In this document: positions 12,301-18,839 of the stretch, one piece after another
Position numbering within the stretch: position 1 is the stretch's first letter
Layout: every line of letters starts with the position of its first letter
Origin: Candidatus Poseidonia sp.
Lineage (GTDB): Archaea; Thermoplasmatota; Poseidoniia; Poseidoniales; Poseidoniaceae
Assembly (NCBI GenBank): GCA_016778305.1
Contig: JADHPT010000001.1
Span: forward strand, 1-64,000
Direction: 5' to 3'
DNA length: 64,000 bases
Made by a program: the position numbers and the translations under genes
The notes under the pieces: generated by a model
Told to the model about the DNA's origin: nothing
Databases searched by the model: none
What the model saw: the letters and a program-made list of their open reading frames with translations, nothing else

Positions 12301-12941
12301 TGCCGGCAGATTGGTCGGTCACTCCAATGAATACCAACCTGACATTGGCAAAGGGTGAAACACGAACGCAGCAATTCTCAGTCTTCGCTCCTGCGTCCTT
12401 TGACGGTGGTGAATTTGACCTGACTGTCTATGTTATCGGCAGTGATGAAGAACAACCTGAAGAAATTGATGTTACCGTCCAGTACGCTCAGATCAAGCTC
12501 AATATCGATCAAGGTGCTATCGTCACTGAATCCGGCCAAATCGCTGGTGTATCCGGCGATGTCGTGATCCCCGTTGAAAACCTTGGTCTTCTCGATGCTA
12601 CATCGGTGATTGTCTATCTTACTCCTGATGGTGAGGCGGAGCGATCCGTGACGATTTCCGTTCCCGCTGAAAGCACCGTGAACGCGGTCTTTGACGGCAT
12701 CACACAAACGCAAGGAAACAAGCGTTACGATGTTCGAGTCGAACTTGCAGGTGAGGAAGCGAATAACGTTGAGGAAATCACTCCTGACAACGGCGTATTT
12801 GACCTATCGATCGAATACAACACTGCAACTTCATCTGACGGTGATTCAATCTGGCTCACTTTGGCGATTGTAGCACTTGGTTTGCTCGTGATCTACGGCG
12901 GTGTGCGCACAGCACGTAGCCGTGGTGGAACGAAGTTCTGA
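3387..12941 (+). CDS. aglB: AglB/STT3 oligosaccharyltransferase with giant extracellular extension
   Basis: Transfers a lipid-linked oligosaccharide to Asn of N-X-S/T sequons on the outer face of the membrane. The catalytic motifs seen are the first acidic motif in SDPWYMKR (Asp405), the second DXD motif DHD at 520-522, a TIXE-like TVAE at 728-731, and WWDYG at 951-955 followed by DNFQSG. An extra block of about nine to ten membrane segments (residues 1-350) precedes the STT3 core. After the usual C-terminal globular domain (to about 1400) come roughly 1750 more residues of carboxypeptidase-regulatory-like and CARDB-like beta modules. These end in a second anchor at about 3154-3172 and a short Arg-rich tail. 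AglB proteins are usually about 600-1000 residues, so this 3184-residue form is exceptional. The extension holds more than forty N-X-S/T sequons by eye. No internal stop or frameshift is seen. Confidence 0.92.
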   Translation: MNEQMETKANEPAFALGWLFAPLAVLLAFATTKVVGIDYDLSLNNMMPMLVVAAASMLAIVPRMVQTSRPDLPSSSISLVVLLVAFIGAEGLYNFTEVDAVAALMFALVLTIGSMLDRNGRHEWNTALTFSAVGFWLAIAAASSAMGDLPTTFERESGQLVSTLNLERQATLYVFFAYWTMATAAGLLAGVMSRGVLHPAGHDGWFSFMGHHDGFNRKALPLMVALGVWVLAFAGSLWHFNSVGVVDQLGITDEAGYHGYYGYWSAFFTGVIALMIAGMVAERWFTRAMLTGSMWGLYLVSSWFESGIWYAEELDGSWGALIWLGITFFIGVAIYTIANHEKYGGWANRGEHEPSQARLFMRSHGAGMMVALAFIIGLTVRIQWYAVPSMNAFGTGQWDMTGGSDPWYMKRVVDYILATNAHLVYDADRFYPIGGINPRPPLFSWSMAVGAMLLKPFIANPDDAVWFSMLGLPAVYGALTVFPIASMAKDHFGKGAGVLAAWLVAFMPAHVTHSTWALADHDSFVMLFICVGFMYWLRAVKYAGSARITRTTTAHPLSFARAFRDVAVHRQAAMANAILAGVAFGIVALGWKGFVVGPSILFLAYALQVALNMFRRRDSTTLSVMFLTMLAVIFVMVLPFYGHPQFDLIFDGTGLQPFLFIFIFTLAIAFVTTGFRDKPWLLVLGTLAGLATVFFVILYVLKALEFSNAWDVLFTGSGYFTKTKIFGTVAEANAPNRAQLFASFGPITFLLALIMGGGLLWKGMRHRQATSLVFGVWVFAATFMAWNAARFMFNATPVMAILGAAGILAFWQWAGWSGLVRSWKKFGIRTPADRITAARKAVWRTPQFSAVFLVMIMIFGQQATYGLDSAIPSTSNQEAEIDERIHNIVPDILRFDGLGFSILDSSTYDGREYLGSFGSSFNDNGWNSAYAWLADQDTNMTYSDRPAFVSWWDYGFQAMNNGKHPSVSDNFQSGIPATGNMLLARSQEDLTAMFIWQLAEGDRTYATGDGESYTFTPQFERTVEGYLSEDQWNDFEHMQTNFGEGMLEFIEERSFQVIKTNRNVVMAEGYPSTAGIFDTDSNTYRIYKDGVQIPCTDELSTSCLGDDWSSQDQADITFGNNIRTGEDTIESKTHVIFGDYWYTSDLVDEYLSVSTSIHRKNARLAMATQLLTDAFDANPDATIHDLYADLINLEGLYTVQDFNGLPGETIDRDHEIRYFAIDDRLYPRAGRYTADANYNRGQPMGIFGAPTILSGQDVSTYMDEVYETTRGEFQDEMSREEVDEAMQKDFLNQQSGADIDPLMVNDVRVDHNAAFFDTMVARTYVGYGASTLGISTGSSNPQPAQHFGQSGSPGTILNQALPLPGAMMNNFVIANWYNEDANVSIQQTNTLVKILKYYPGAEMNGQVTMSDTGEGLPGVRLLIERDAFSGEGAEDLDEDTYWVPIGFVDADDDGEYTFIVPAGRIRVTAFAGDYDPTSTRDEIRDGSYADRLGDILTDTNENREINQITALLGNVANMTWLGETQVNVTGDQADRMTDMTESIDLAIQSSGVSGTVVWSGDESFAGDPISETTFILRNIWSMTDNYTVETTSGSFTSDESRILQGTGEATFVENGTFDSEGIAIARNFIGTFTRDIGNERTFFANGTWDGYGTIEATWTESNDIASCEFDNDSLPTMPANETFCLVDDTGDLPIYKLEGEVNATGSFTSEGTSILTRTYGDYDTGQGETIEGAGSFAGVGTFNGTGLFVGIGSFSGQMVEPGSFYKTGLLPGTYNMIAQLDNGKEVLLPDPVEIGIEATYDLNMNMPGGIFEDVLKDMHDEVLANKTIELIDVDLGEEYKVLIPTDENGSFSYGPIAKGQYYYRVDVDQDGWYDLNASALVDETVTNITILFNVPDTADLTLNLVSPVDPLTQEPLFDVTNRTITFDNTAGLLDPINVTSDESGEIYVELFYGEWEIRDDVNPEFVLFDQIVLDVGDDEVQREVTYAEAAWVNGTIRNHNILTNYATWEETEPDRFNTSEPTTALSIEFRAGNLVFPAVTDSSGQFSVRVPSGFDYHMTSQRAFEPIGYGQLVTVEVGEDIDMGTIYATTLVTVPGVIYLYDNSSSKWDNSLPLWQAPVVLATNEDGLEWRTDAGDNGEFVFALPAGTWDISMEDELLNATSVADIDVNFSAVEELSSQELFVHPNAVELTMNIFLNSDEDGTFENGTKVTPGFYLRPMDENRDSLYFTSEDYSEDGIITVSLTPGGYDLLFNRTTADSENATDYDLVAEIFFDAIQVGLDEFDQAFEVPLRNTYLVNGTLTNVSGDGIANEFLLYNEAEEEWFNVGSDENGTFAAYVPAGEWLIIVAPFMQDNVTETLRQPLSVGATSDRLNLDLNTEESVHVTLQLKELLTESALSDMSVTAVSNDGYGNITFERTDDDGNSSEMMMPGSWSLYLNRTVGTKMWFMDTSSEPFTTDDADNNTLILDVNYAALEVEIGGKIYWDLDNNSLPSMNEGIPEMNVTLQGTNNSEYSTVVQSDEQGVWRAFVPIRDVYNVSVTKDGFETVYYETDNTTGYMVLDSPDSKDIEVSAGSVQVTGSVTDQIDAARLEGASIVLYPAVGIERDIIELTGTVVDDVLEWNAEIQPGEWIVIVTDTNPGPNGGGVAIGMLDASVANGGNISMVMALGGYVDLATSWNDIAQESHHAGSDDTEGAAMLQAPVDIEVTFGEMSWMMDVPASGTLTKLLPEGSVAFDSEFVTVQHDDALEMEYYGGQTANVNADSTISTTLNYNRRVNSDLVLEYNNASLVNATSVDIANPEVMARVSSTNESNYDVISFDIDVTYNGTEVMDIFSVSAEMGLAQDSGLWTVEVYNTSSEAYESSTDVSLGIGDNETSAVATATVSIRVTLPSVEDAWHLDDAHRVTLRMESELGEASQSSVKVIVPQNFGFSIGEATEVVGISPLVERSFSFEVTNDGNGQDTFSIELLESGVPADWSVTPMNTNLTLAKGETRTQQFSVFAPASFDGGEFDLTVYVIGSDEEQPEEIDVTVQYAQIKLNIDQGAIVTESGQIAGVSGDVVIPVENLGLLDATSVIVYLTPDGEAERSVTISVPAESTVNAVFDGITQTQGNKRYDVRVELAGEEANNVEEITPDNGVFDLSIEYNTATSSDGDSIWLTLAIVALGLLVIYGGVRTARSRGGTKF

Positions 12942-12942
12942 T

Positions 12943-12968
12943 GTTCGTTTTTCGCTGCAAAAACAAAC
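12943..12968 (+). terminator. Hairpin after aglB
   Basis: Just after the aglB stop, GTTCGTTTTT and AAAAACAAAC pair over 10 positions with one mismatch around the loop CGCTGC. It may act as a terminator or processing hairpin before the protease gene. Archaeal terminators are mostly U-tracts and no long U-tract follows, so this is tentative. Confidence 0.3.
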
Positions 12969-13004
12969 AAGGGTTCTTGTGCCCAACACGGTAGAGTGAA
13001 AGCC

Positions 13005-14216
13005 ATGGAGGGACTTCGTGACGTTGAGTATCTTCCAGAACCAACGGACCGGAGCATCGTTTCGGCTGTTGATCCAACGGTACTTGACTTCCAAAACGAA
13101 TGGCGTTCGGAAGTTATGGGGTGGGCTCCTGTACAAGTTGAACCCATCGTGAGGAGTCACCGCTCCCGTGGAACCATCACAGGGATGATCGCTTTTGCAG
13201 TCTTTGTTTCCGTCAGTCTTCTGGCCTGGCAAAACCAATGGCTTGTGGTTGCATTACCGCTTCCAGATTCAGAGTGGGCTTACGAAGAAACAAATATTCG
13301 CTCCTTACAAGAAGACGGTTGGAGTGGTGAAGGTGTACGATTGTGCATGGTGGACACGGGTATTGACGCCACTCATGAAGCCCTCATGGATGTTGAGGTC
13401 GTCTTCAAGGACCTTATCGGTACATCAGTAACGCCAATGGACTACGGGGTTGTTGCCCACGGAACCCTGATGTCTGGAATTCTGCTGGCAGGGCAGCATC
13501 AACAAGGGGCTGCTCCTAATGTGACCTTTGCAATGGTAGCGGCCCTCGAGGACAACGGAAATGGTGAAAATGCAGGTTTGGATTCAGATGTGGCAGATGC
13601 GGTGAAATGGTGCCAATTTGAATTCGAGGCTGATATCATCTCACTCTCTCTGGGCGGAACTCCTGCCGTTGGGGAAAACCGGGAAGGAGCGTCTGCGTCT
13701 GCGGTTCGTCAAGCGACAGACGCTGGCGTCTATGTCGTTGCTGCCGCTGGAAATGACGGCCAAGATGATGATGGTGATGTAGCCTCGCCAGGAAGTGTCA
13801 CGCTAGCCATTTCAGTGGGGGCTACGCAAAAGTCCGGTGAAATTTGGGCAAATTCCTCGCTTGGAGGACCGATGACAAATGCAGGGGAGTTCCGTTTAAG
13901 CCCGCATCAAAAACCAGAAATCGTGGCGCCAGGGCAACGGATCATCAGTACAGGGGGCCAAAATTTGTGGTATTCGAGCAGTGGAACATCAGATTCGACC
14001 GTCTTCGTTGCGGGAGCACTTGCACTGATCCTCGAAGCGAATCCGAACCTAAAACCTCAACCTGATGGAGATGCCTCATGTCTCATCCATGTCAAAGAAG
14101 CGTTGCAACAATCAGCGCGTACACAAGGTGCTTCTGAACATGACGAATACTTCGGTTACGGCTCACTTGATGCTAAAGCTTGGATGGAGCAATCACGCCT
14201 AATTTCGGACTGCTGA
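13005..14216 (+). CDS. Membrane-anchored subtilisin-family (S8) serine protease
   Basis: Predicted extracellular serine endopeptidase. About 45 cytoplasmic residues precede one transmembrane helix near residues 58-80, so the catalytic domain is held outside the membrane as a type II protein. Numbered from the ATG at 13005, the catalytic residues are Asp117 (VDTGID), His152 (AHGTLMSG), the oxyanion Asn250 (AAAGNDG) and Ser329 (SSGTSDSTVFVAG). The last motif departs from the usual GTSMATPHVAG after the Ser. A GTG three codons upstream is an alternative start. The gene follows aglB by 63 bases on the same strand. Its substrates are unknown. A second S8 protease lies at the window end. Confidence 0.9.
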   Translation: MEGLRDVEYLPEPTDRSIVSAVDPTVLDFQNEWRSEVMGWAPVQVEPIVRSHRSRGTITGMIAFAVFVSVSLLAWQNQWLVVALPLPDSEWAYEETNIRSLQEDGWSGEGVRLCMVDTGIDATHEALMDVEVVFKDLIGTSVTPMDYGVVAHGTLMSGILLAGQHQQGAAPNVTFAMVAALEDNGNGENAGLDSDVADAVKWCQFEFEADIISLSLGGTPAVGENREGASASAVRQATDAGVYVVAAAGNDGQDDDGDVASPGSVTLAISVGATQKSGEIWANSSLGGPMTNAGEFRLSPHQKPEIVAPGQRIISTGGQNLWYSSSGTSDSTVFVAGALALILEANPNLKPQPDGDASCLIHVKEALQQSARTQGASEHDEYFGYGSLDAKAWMEQSRLISDC

Positions 14217-14375
14217 GTGATATTTTAACCCAAAAAGGACTGCGATTGGGGGAGTCGTTTCATTAAATTATTGCCGTTTTATGTTGCCAAAGGTCTTGTA
14301 AAATTCCATAATTCGGAGCATACAATGATACAAATAAGATAAATTGATACGATTCAATCGCCAATTGAGGCGCAG

Positions 14376-14401
14376 TATTATATTCGTCCCGTTCATGGGA
14401 C
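14376..14401 (+). promoter_or_regulatory. Candidate promoter and inverted repeat before the beta-helix gene
   Basis: TATTATATT (14376-14384) sits about 35-43 bases before the ATG at 14419, which allows initiation near 14406. A perfect inverted repeat, GTCCC-GTTCAT-GGGAC (14386-14401), lies between the TATA element and the expected start site, where an operator would act. GGAG at 14407-14410 is the ribosome-binding site. The surrounding 14217-14418 is AT-rich and otherwise holds nothing I recognise. Confidence 0.45.
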
Positions 14402-14418
14402 AATTTGGAGACTTGACT

Positions 14419-17400
14419 ATGTCCCGGAATCTAAAAACAAAATCTATGTCGCTCATCATGCTGTATCTCGTATCCATCGTGATTGGCATGGCCGCTGTCC
14501 CAACTGCTCAAGCCGTCAACGAAACAACCCAAGGAACCGTGACTGGTACCGAGACATGGTCCGGAACGATGAATCTCCAGGGCGACGTTACGGTCGCAGA
14601 AGGTGCGAAACTTATCGTCAACGCAGGTACAACGGTCAACATACCCTTCGGAAAATTCATCGATGTTGAAGGGGCTATTTGTATCGGAGATTCATCTTGC
14701 GGTGCCAGTGCAGGTTCATCATCGAGCAAGGCTCGTTTCATTTGGCAAACACCAACAGACTACAACAAGGTCGGACGATGCCTTAGCAATCAATCAAACG
14801 TGCTTAACAACCCCGACGCTGCTTGTGGTTCGGGAATGATCATCCGTGACACCATTGACCAGTCCATTACTTCAATCAACTTTGCACACTTTGAGAATGC
14901 CTACGGATACCCTATTTACGTGCCGAGTCTGCAATCCGTCCAATACGGCGCACTGGTGTTTGACGGATCGAGTACGACCGCAACCGGACTGAGTTTCACA
15001 GATATCAATACCTCCAACATCATCGGTGTCGACCTCGCATCCCCAGTCATTACAAACTCTGAATTCGAACTTGGTATTGACGGCCAGGGATACGACGCTG
15101 CGGCAGTTCGTGCTTATGGTGCTGGTGCAGGTATTATCTCAACCTTCCAACTCAAATCATCGACCTTCGTAGGCAATGATGCAGATTGCGGTCAACAAGG
15201 CGGTGGCCGTGCGGTGATTTACGTCGAAGATTCCTACATCGATATGGACGATCTCACCATCAGCCAGAATTCCTACGGATTACTCTTGAAATCGAGTTCA
15301 GGCTCCCTCACGAACTCGGATATCAACGTTAAGTGCAACGCCATTGACACCAACTCATTGAAAACAACCGGTTCAATCGAACACACGCTCATCGTCAACG
15401 ATAACGTGATCGAAACTGAAGAAGGTGCAGGTCTCACCGCCTACGATGGAGCGAAGGTGTACGCTGCACGTAACACCATCAGTGGCGCTGCAGAGGGTTC
15501 AGGCGTTGGTATCCGCTCATCAATTGTTGAACTCCATGAGAACTCAATTGGCCCCGTAGGGGGCTGGAACGGTATTTGGATTTACGGCACATCCGATGTC
15601 ATCGCTGAAAACAACACCATCGAAAGTACGGGCAAAGAACCCGTCCTCATTGGAGAATATCACTACCAAGACTCTGGATGGCAAGTACCGGCACCAAGCG
15701 CAGCTCGCCTTTATCTGGCCAACAACATGATTCGAGAAAACACAGGAACATGCAATTCACAGATGTATGATGGTGATTTCCCCTGTCCTGCGGTCCACGT
15801 TTTCCGTTCCTCTGCTACCATCGTTGACAACACGATCACCAACAGTACGGGAGACATCATCCGCGCCAAGGGTTCCATCGTCAATGTACAACGCAATACG
15901 GGAGATTCCCAAGGTGGATTTGCGGGCAATATCAGCGTGCATGACGACAATTACGGTAACAAATATGGTTCCATCGCCTACTTTTCAGGCAATACATGGA
16001 CCGGTGTTTCTCAAGTTTACAACGTCACAGAATCCAGAATGACGGTCCAATCCGAGCAAATCCCTTCACCTGGTTTTGGTGAATTATTCCCCGTTAGTAT
16101 CAGCTGGCTCGGTGCAGAATGTCCGTACGTTCAAGATGAATGTCTCAAACTGCCCGGTACCGTCAGCATGCCACCCGCTCAAATGCCCTTGGCGCTTGAG
16201 TTAATCGACAATGCTACGGTCTTCTCATACGCAGATGTGCAAAATTTCGACTCCACCATGATTCATGTTCAAAACCAAAACACAGCATGGGGTTCTCAAG
16301 TTCGTGAAGGTGAACTTGTGCGATACCAAGTCAAAGCCAAGAATTCCAACGTCGCTGGAGCAACAGTGGTGATCAAGGATTCGACTGGTTTGCCCCTCTA
16401 CGAATTGACAACGGATGCCTTCGGTTTTACCCAGCAAGTCTCCCTACCTTCCGATTTCTTACTCGACCGCAATTGGAATCACCAAGTTGGTGATAAAAAC
16501 GCAGCCATACCTGGTTCCAATGACGGGACGGGTCAACCGATTTATGTTGACGAGGACTCATGTGCAGACGGAATTGATAACGATGGTGACACCTACATCG
16601 ACGAAGATGACACAACGACCAATGACGGTTCAAACTGCGTTGGTGGCAACCGTGAAATGCCCTTTTACACCGTTGAAGCCTTCAAATTTGGCAGTGGTAC
16701 CAAAGACCTCTCCTACGTTCTCTCTGGCCCTGTTGATGACGTCATTAATCTTGATAACCTTCGGCCAGGTGTAACCGTCAACGAAATAGACGGCGCTTCA
16801 TTTGCCACGACAGTCACCCTGACCGGTCAAGCATGGGACGGTGCCAAGTGGCCATATGCCAACGACAACACTGCGAATCAGAAGCAATTCGGTGTCATTG
16901 AACGTGTAGAAATACAACCACCTGGTTCTTCAGAGTGGTATTCAGCCTCTGATATGTCCGGATCCAACGGTGACATAACCATGGCGAACCATCCGTACAA
17001 AGACTGGTCCTTTGACTGGGATATGTCCGCTCACCCAGAAGGTGAAAGCGACGTTACCTTCCGTGTTCGATCCTACGATGGTTTGGATTATTCTCCAGTT
17101 GAGGTACGTCAATACAAACTCAATCTGGTAGCACCGACCATCCTTGTCGATGTTCCATCGACTGGAAGCACGCACTCTACGGGCAAAGTTTTGTTCCAGG
17201 GAACTGCATCTGACCCCTATCAAGGTACTTCTGGAAGCGATGTGAAACAAATTTGGTTCAATATTATTGGCCCGGGTACCATCCAACGATTCGCAGAAAG
17301 CGGCTCCACAAGTTGGGCATACGAATGGGATGTTTCCGAATTGCCCTCAGGTGAATATACGGTGACGATATGGGCTGCCGACAGTGACTTTTGCATCGAT

Positions 17401-18816
17401 AATGAATCAGAATGTAATGTTGAGACACGCGTCCTCAATATCGTCAATGAAAACACTCCGCCAAATCTCCAGCTTTCATGGATAGGATCTGCTGACCAAT
17501 TAACCGGTGGCATCAACGGCGATACGATTCGAGCTGAGGTTGATACGAAAATCATCGGCGTTGCACGAGACATTGGTGGACAAGTAACACGGGTTGAAAT
17601 TGACATTGTCGACCTGTCAAACGGTTTGACTCTCAACAACGGTCCGTTGCCTGTGACATCCTTCAACCCTGATGGCTCCTGGGTCGCAACGTGGGATACG
17701 TCGAGATTGGTTCACGAAGTGATCTACGAAGTCACAGTTCGTGCCTATGACGGTGAAGACTACTCTGCAGCCACAGTTTGGCGTATGGAAATTAACAACC
17801 CGCTCGATGCAGCAAACCTCGACCCGCTCTTCAACGAAACTGGTTGGGCAGGATCATTGACCATCTTCTGTGATACCAAGTCAAATTCCTTTGACCGATG
17901 TGGTGGAGGTGCATCCATTGATTTGTCCTCCTTCTTTTCGGATCCAGATGGAAGCGGTGATCCAAATAACGATCTTGAGTTTAGCGTCTTTGACGACCAG
18001 AGCACCATCGAAGACGACTTTTATGGAGACTTCATGCGAATCAACCGGGTGACAGGTGTTGCAACATACGACCCAATGGACTACATGGCCCAAACCACGA
18101 GCACCATCTCCGAATGGTCGCTCAACGGCGTGATGTTCTACGCACAAGACGATCAGGACTCGAAGGTATATTCACTCAAGGTGAATTTCCTGGTGCGTGC
18201 CATTACCTTCAGTGCAGAGCGTGTTGATACCGGTTCGATTACGCCTACGGACCCTGCAACCTTCCAGGGTGAAGGTCTACCGGGCAGCCAAGTTATCATT
18301 CGCTTCGCAGATGGAAATGCGAAGTTGAATTCTACTCGCGTTCTTTCTGATGGTACCTGGTCCATGGATTTGACAACCAGTCAACTTGGAATCGAAGGGT
18401 CCTCTGCGGTCATCTTTGAGATGGACGGGCAGACCTTCAGCTTCGCTGGACAGACCGACAATGCTGAGTTTTCCATCAACGTCGCAGGTTCGGGAGACGG
18501 TGAGTCGGGTATGCTTGGAATTATTCTCATCGTGATAGCCGTTCTCGTTCTGATCGCAGTGGGGGCATTCTTCTTCATTGAATTCGAGGAAGTACCCGAC
18601 GAAGATGAGCTAACAAGCGATGATTCTGGTGCTGAGGAAGACCCATACGCATGGGCCAAGGCGAAACAAGCGGCAGTTCCACTACCACAGACACAGGTGG
18701 GCCAAGTTCAGGAAACTGCAGCTGCAGCACCTGCTGCTGCTCAGCACCCAGGTTGGTTGTGGGACCAAACAACGAATCAGTGGGTTCCTGACCCCAATTA
18801 TCAGCCCGAACAGTGA
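14419..18816 (+). CDS. Secreted beta-helix protein with MopE-like motif and C-terminal anchor
   Basis: A 1465-residue surface protein. A signal peptide ending near AQA is followed by a long region (about 40-560) of repeats typical of right-handed parallel beta-helices, with recurring Asn-Thr-Ile turns. Around residues 714-735 lies a Cys-Ala-Asp-Gly-Ile-Asp-Asn-Asp-Gly-Asp motif like the putative metal-binding motif of MopE-type proteins. Ig-like and cadherin-like domains fill 800-1360. A transmembrane helix at about 1364-1390 precedes a cytoplasmic tail of about 75 residues, rich in Ala/Gln and ending with the Trp-rich GWLWDQTTNQWVPDPNY. The ATG at 14419 is preferred because it has GGAG upstream and places the signal peptide correctly. 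Beta-helices often bind or cut polysaccharides, but no catalytic residues can be assigned. The regulator gene follows immediately. Confidence 0.8.
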   Translation: MSRNLKTKSMSLIMLYLVSIVIGMAAVPTAQAVNETTQGTVTGTETWSGTMNLQGDVTVAEGAKLIVNAGTTVNIPFGKFIDVEGAICIGDSSCGASAGSSSSKARFIWQTPTDYNKVGRCLSNQSNVLNNPDAACGSGMIIRDTIDQSITSINFAHFENAYGYPIYVPSLQSVQYGALVFDGSSTTATGLSFTDINTSNIIGVDLASPVITNSEFELGIDGQGYDAAAVRAYGAGAGIISTFQLKSSTFVGNDADCGQQGGGRAVIYVEDSYIDMDDLTISQNSYGLLLKSSSGSLTNSDINVKCNAIDTNSLKTTGSIEHTLIVNDNVIETEEGAGLTAYDGAKVYAARNTISGAAEGSGVGIRSSIVELHENSIGPVGGWNGIWIYGTSDVIAENNTIESTGKEPVLIGEYHYQDSGWQVPAPSAARLYLANNMIRENTGTCNSQMYDGDFPCPAVHVFRSSATIVDNTITNSTGDIIRAKGSIVNVQRNTGDSQGGFAGNISVHDDNYGNKYGSIAYFSGNTWTGVSQVYNVTESRMTVQSEQIPSPGFGELFPVSISWLGAECPYVQDECLKLPGTVSMPPAQMPLALELIDNATVFSYADVQNFDSTMIHVQNQNTAWGSQVREGELVRYQVKAKNSNVAGATVVIKDSTGLPLYELTTDAFGFTQQVSLPSDFLLDRNWNHQVGDKNAAIPGSNDGTGQPIYVDEDSCADGIDNDGDTYIDEDDTTTNDGSNCVGGNREMPFYTVEAFKFGSGTKDLSYVLSGPVDDVINLDNLRPGVTVNEIDGASFATTVTLTGQAWDGAKWPYANDNTANQKQFGVIERVEIQPPGSSEWYSASDMSGSNGDITMANHPYKDWSFDWDMSAHPEGESDVTFRVRSYDGLDYSPVEVRQYKLNLVAPTILVDVPSTGSTHSTGKVLFQGTASDPYQGTSGSDVKQIWFNIIGPGTIQRFAESGSTSWAYEWDVSELPSGEYTVTIWAADSDFCIDNESECNVETRVLNIVNENTPPNLQLSWIGSADQLTGGINGDTIRAEVDTKIIGVARDIGGQVTRVEIDIVDLSNGLTLNNGPLPVTSFNPDGSWVATWDTSRLVHEVIYEVTVRAYDGEDYSAATVWRMEINNPLDAANLDPLFNETGWAGSLTIFCDTKSNSFDRCGGGASIDLSSFFSDPDGSGDPNNDLEFSVFDDQSTIEDDFYGDFMRINRVTGVATYDPMDYMAQTTSTISEWSLNGVMFYAQDDQDSKVYSLKVNFLVRAITFSAERVDTGSITPTDPATFQGEGLPGSQVIIRFADGNAKLNSTRVLSDGTWSMDLTTSQLGIEGSSAVIFEMDGQTFSFAGQTDNAEFSINVAGSGDGESGMLGIILIVIAVLVLIAVGAFFFIEFEEVPDEDELTSDDSGAEEDPYAWAKAKQAAVPLPQTQVGQVQETAAAAPAAAQHPGWLWDQTTNQWVPDPNYQPEQ

Positions 18817-18839
18817 ACACCACATCGGGGGCGCATTCA

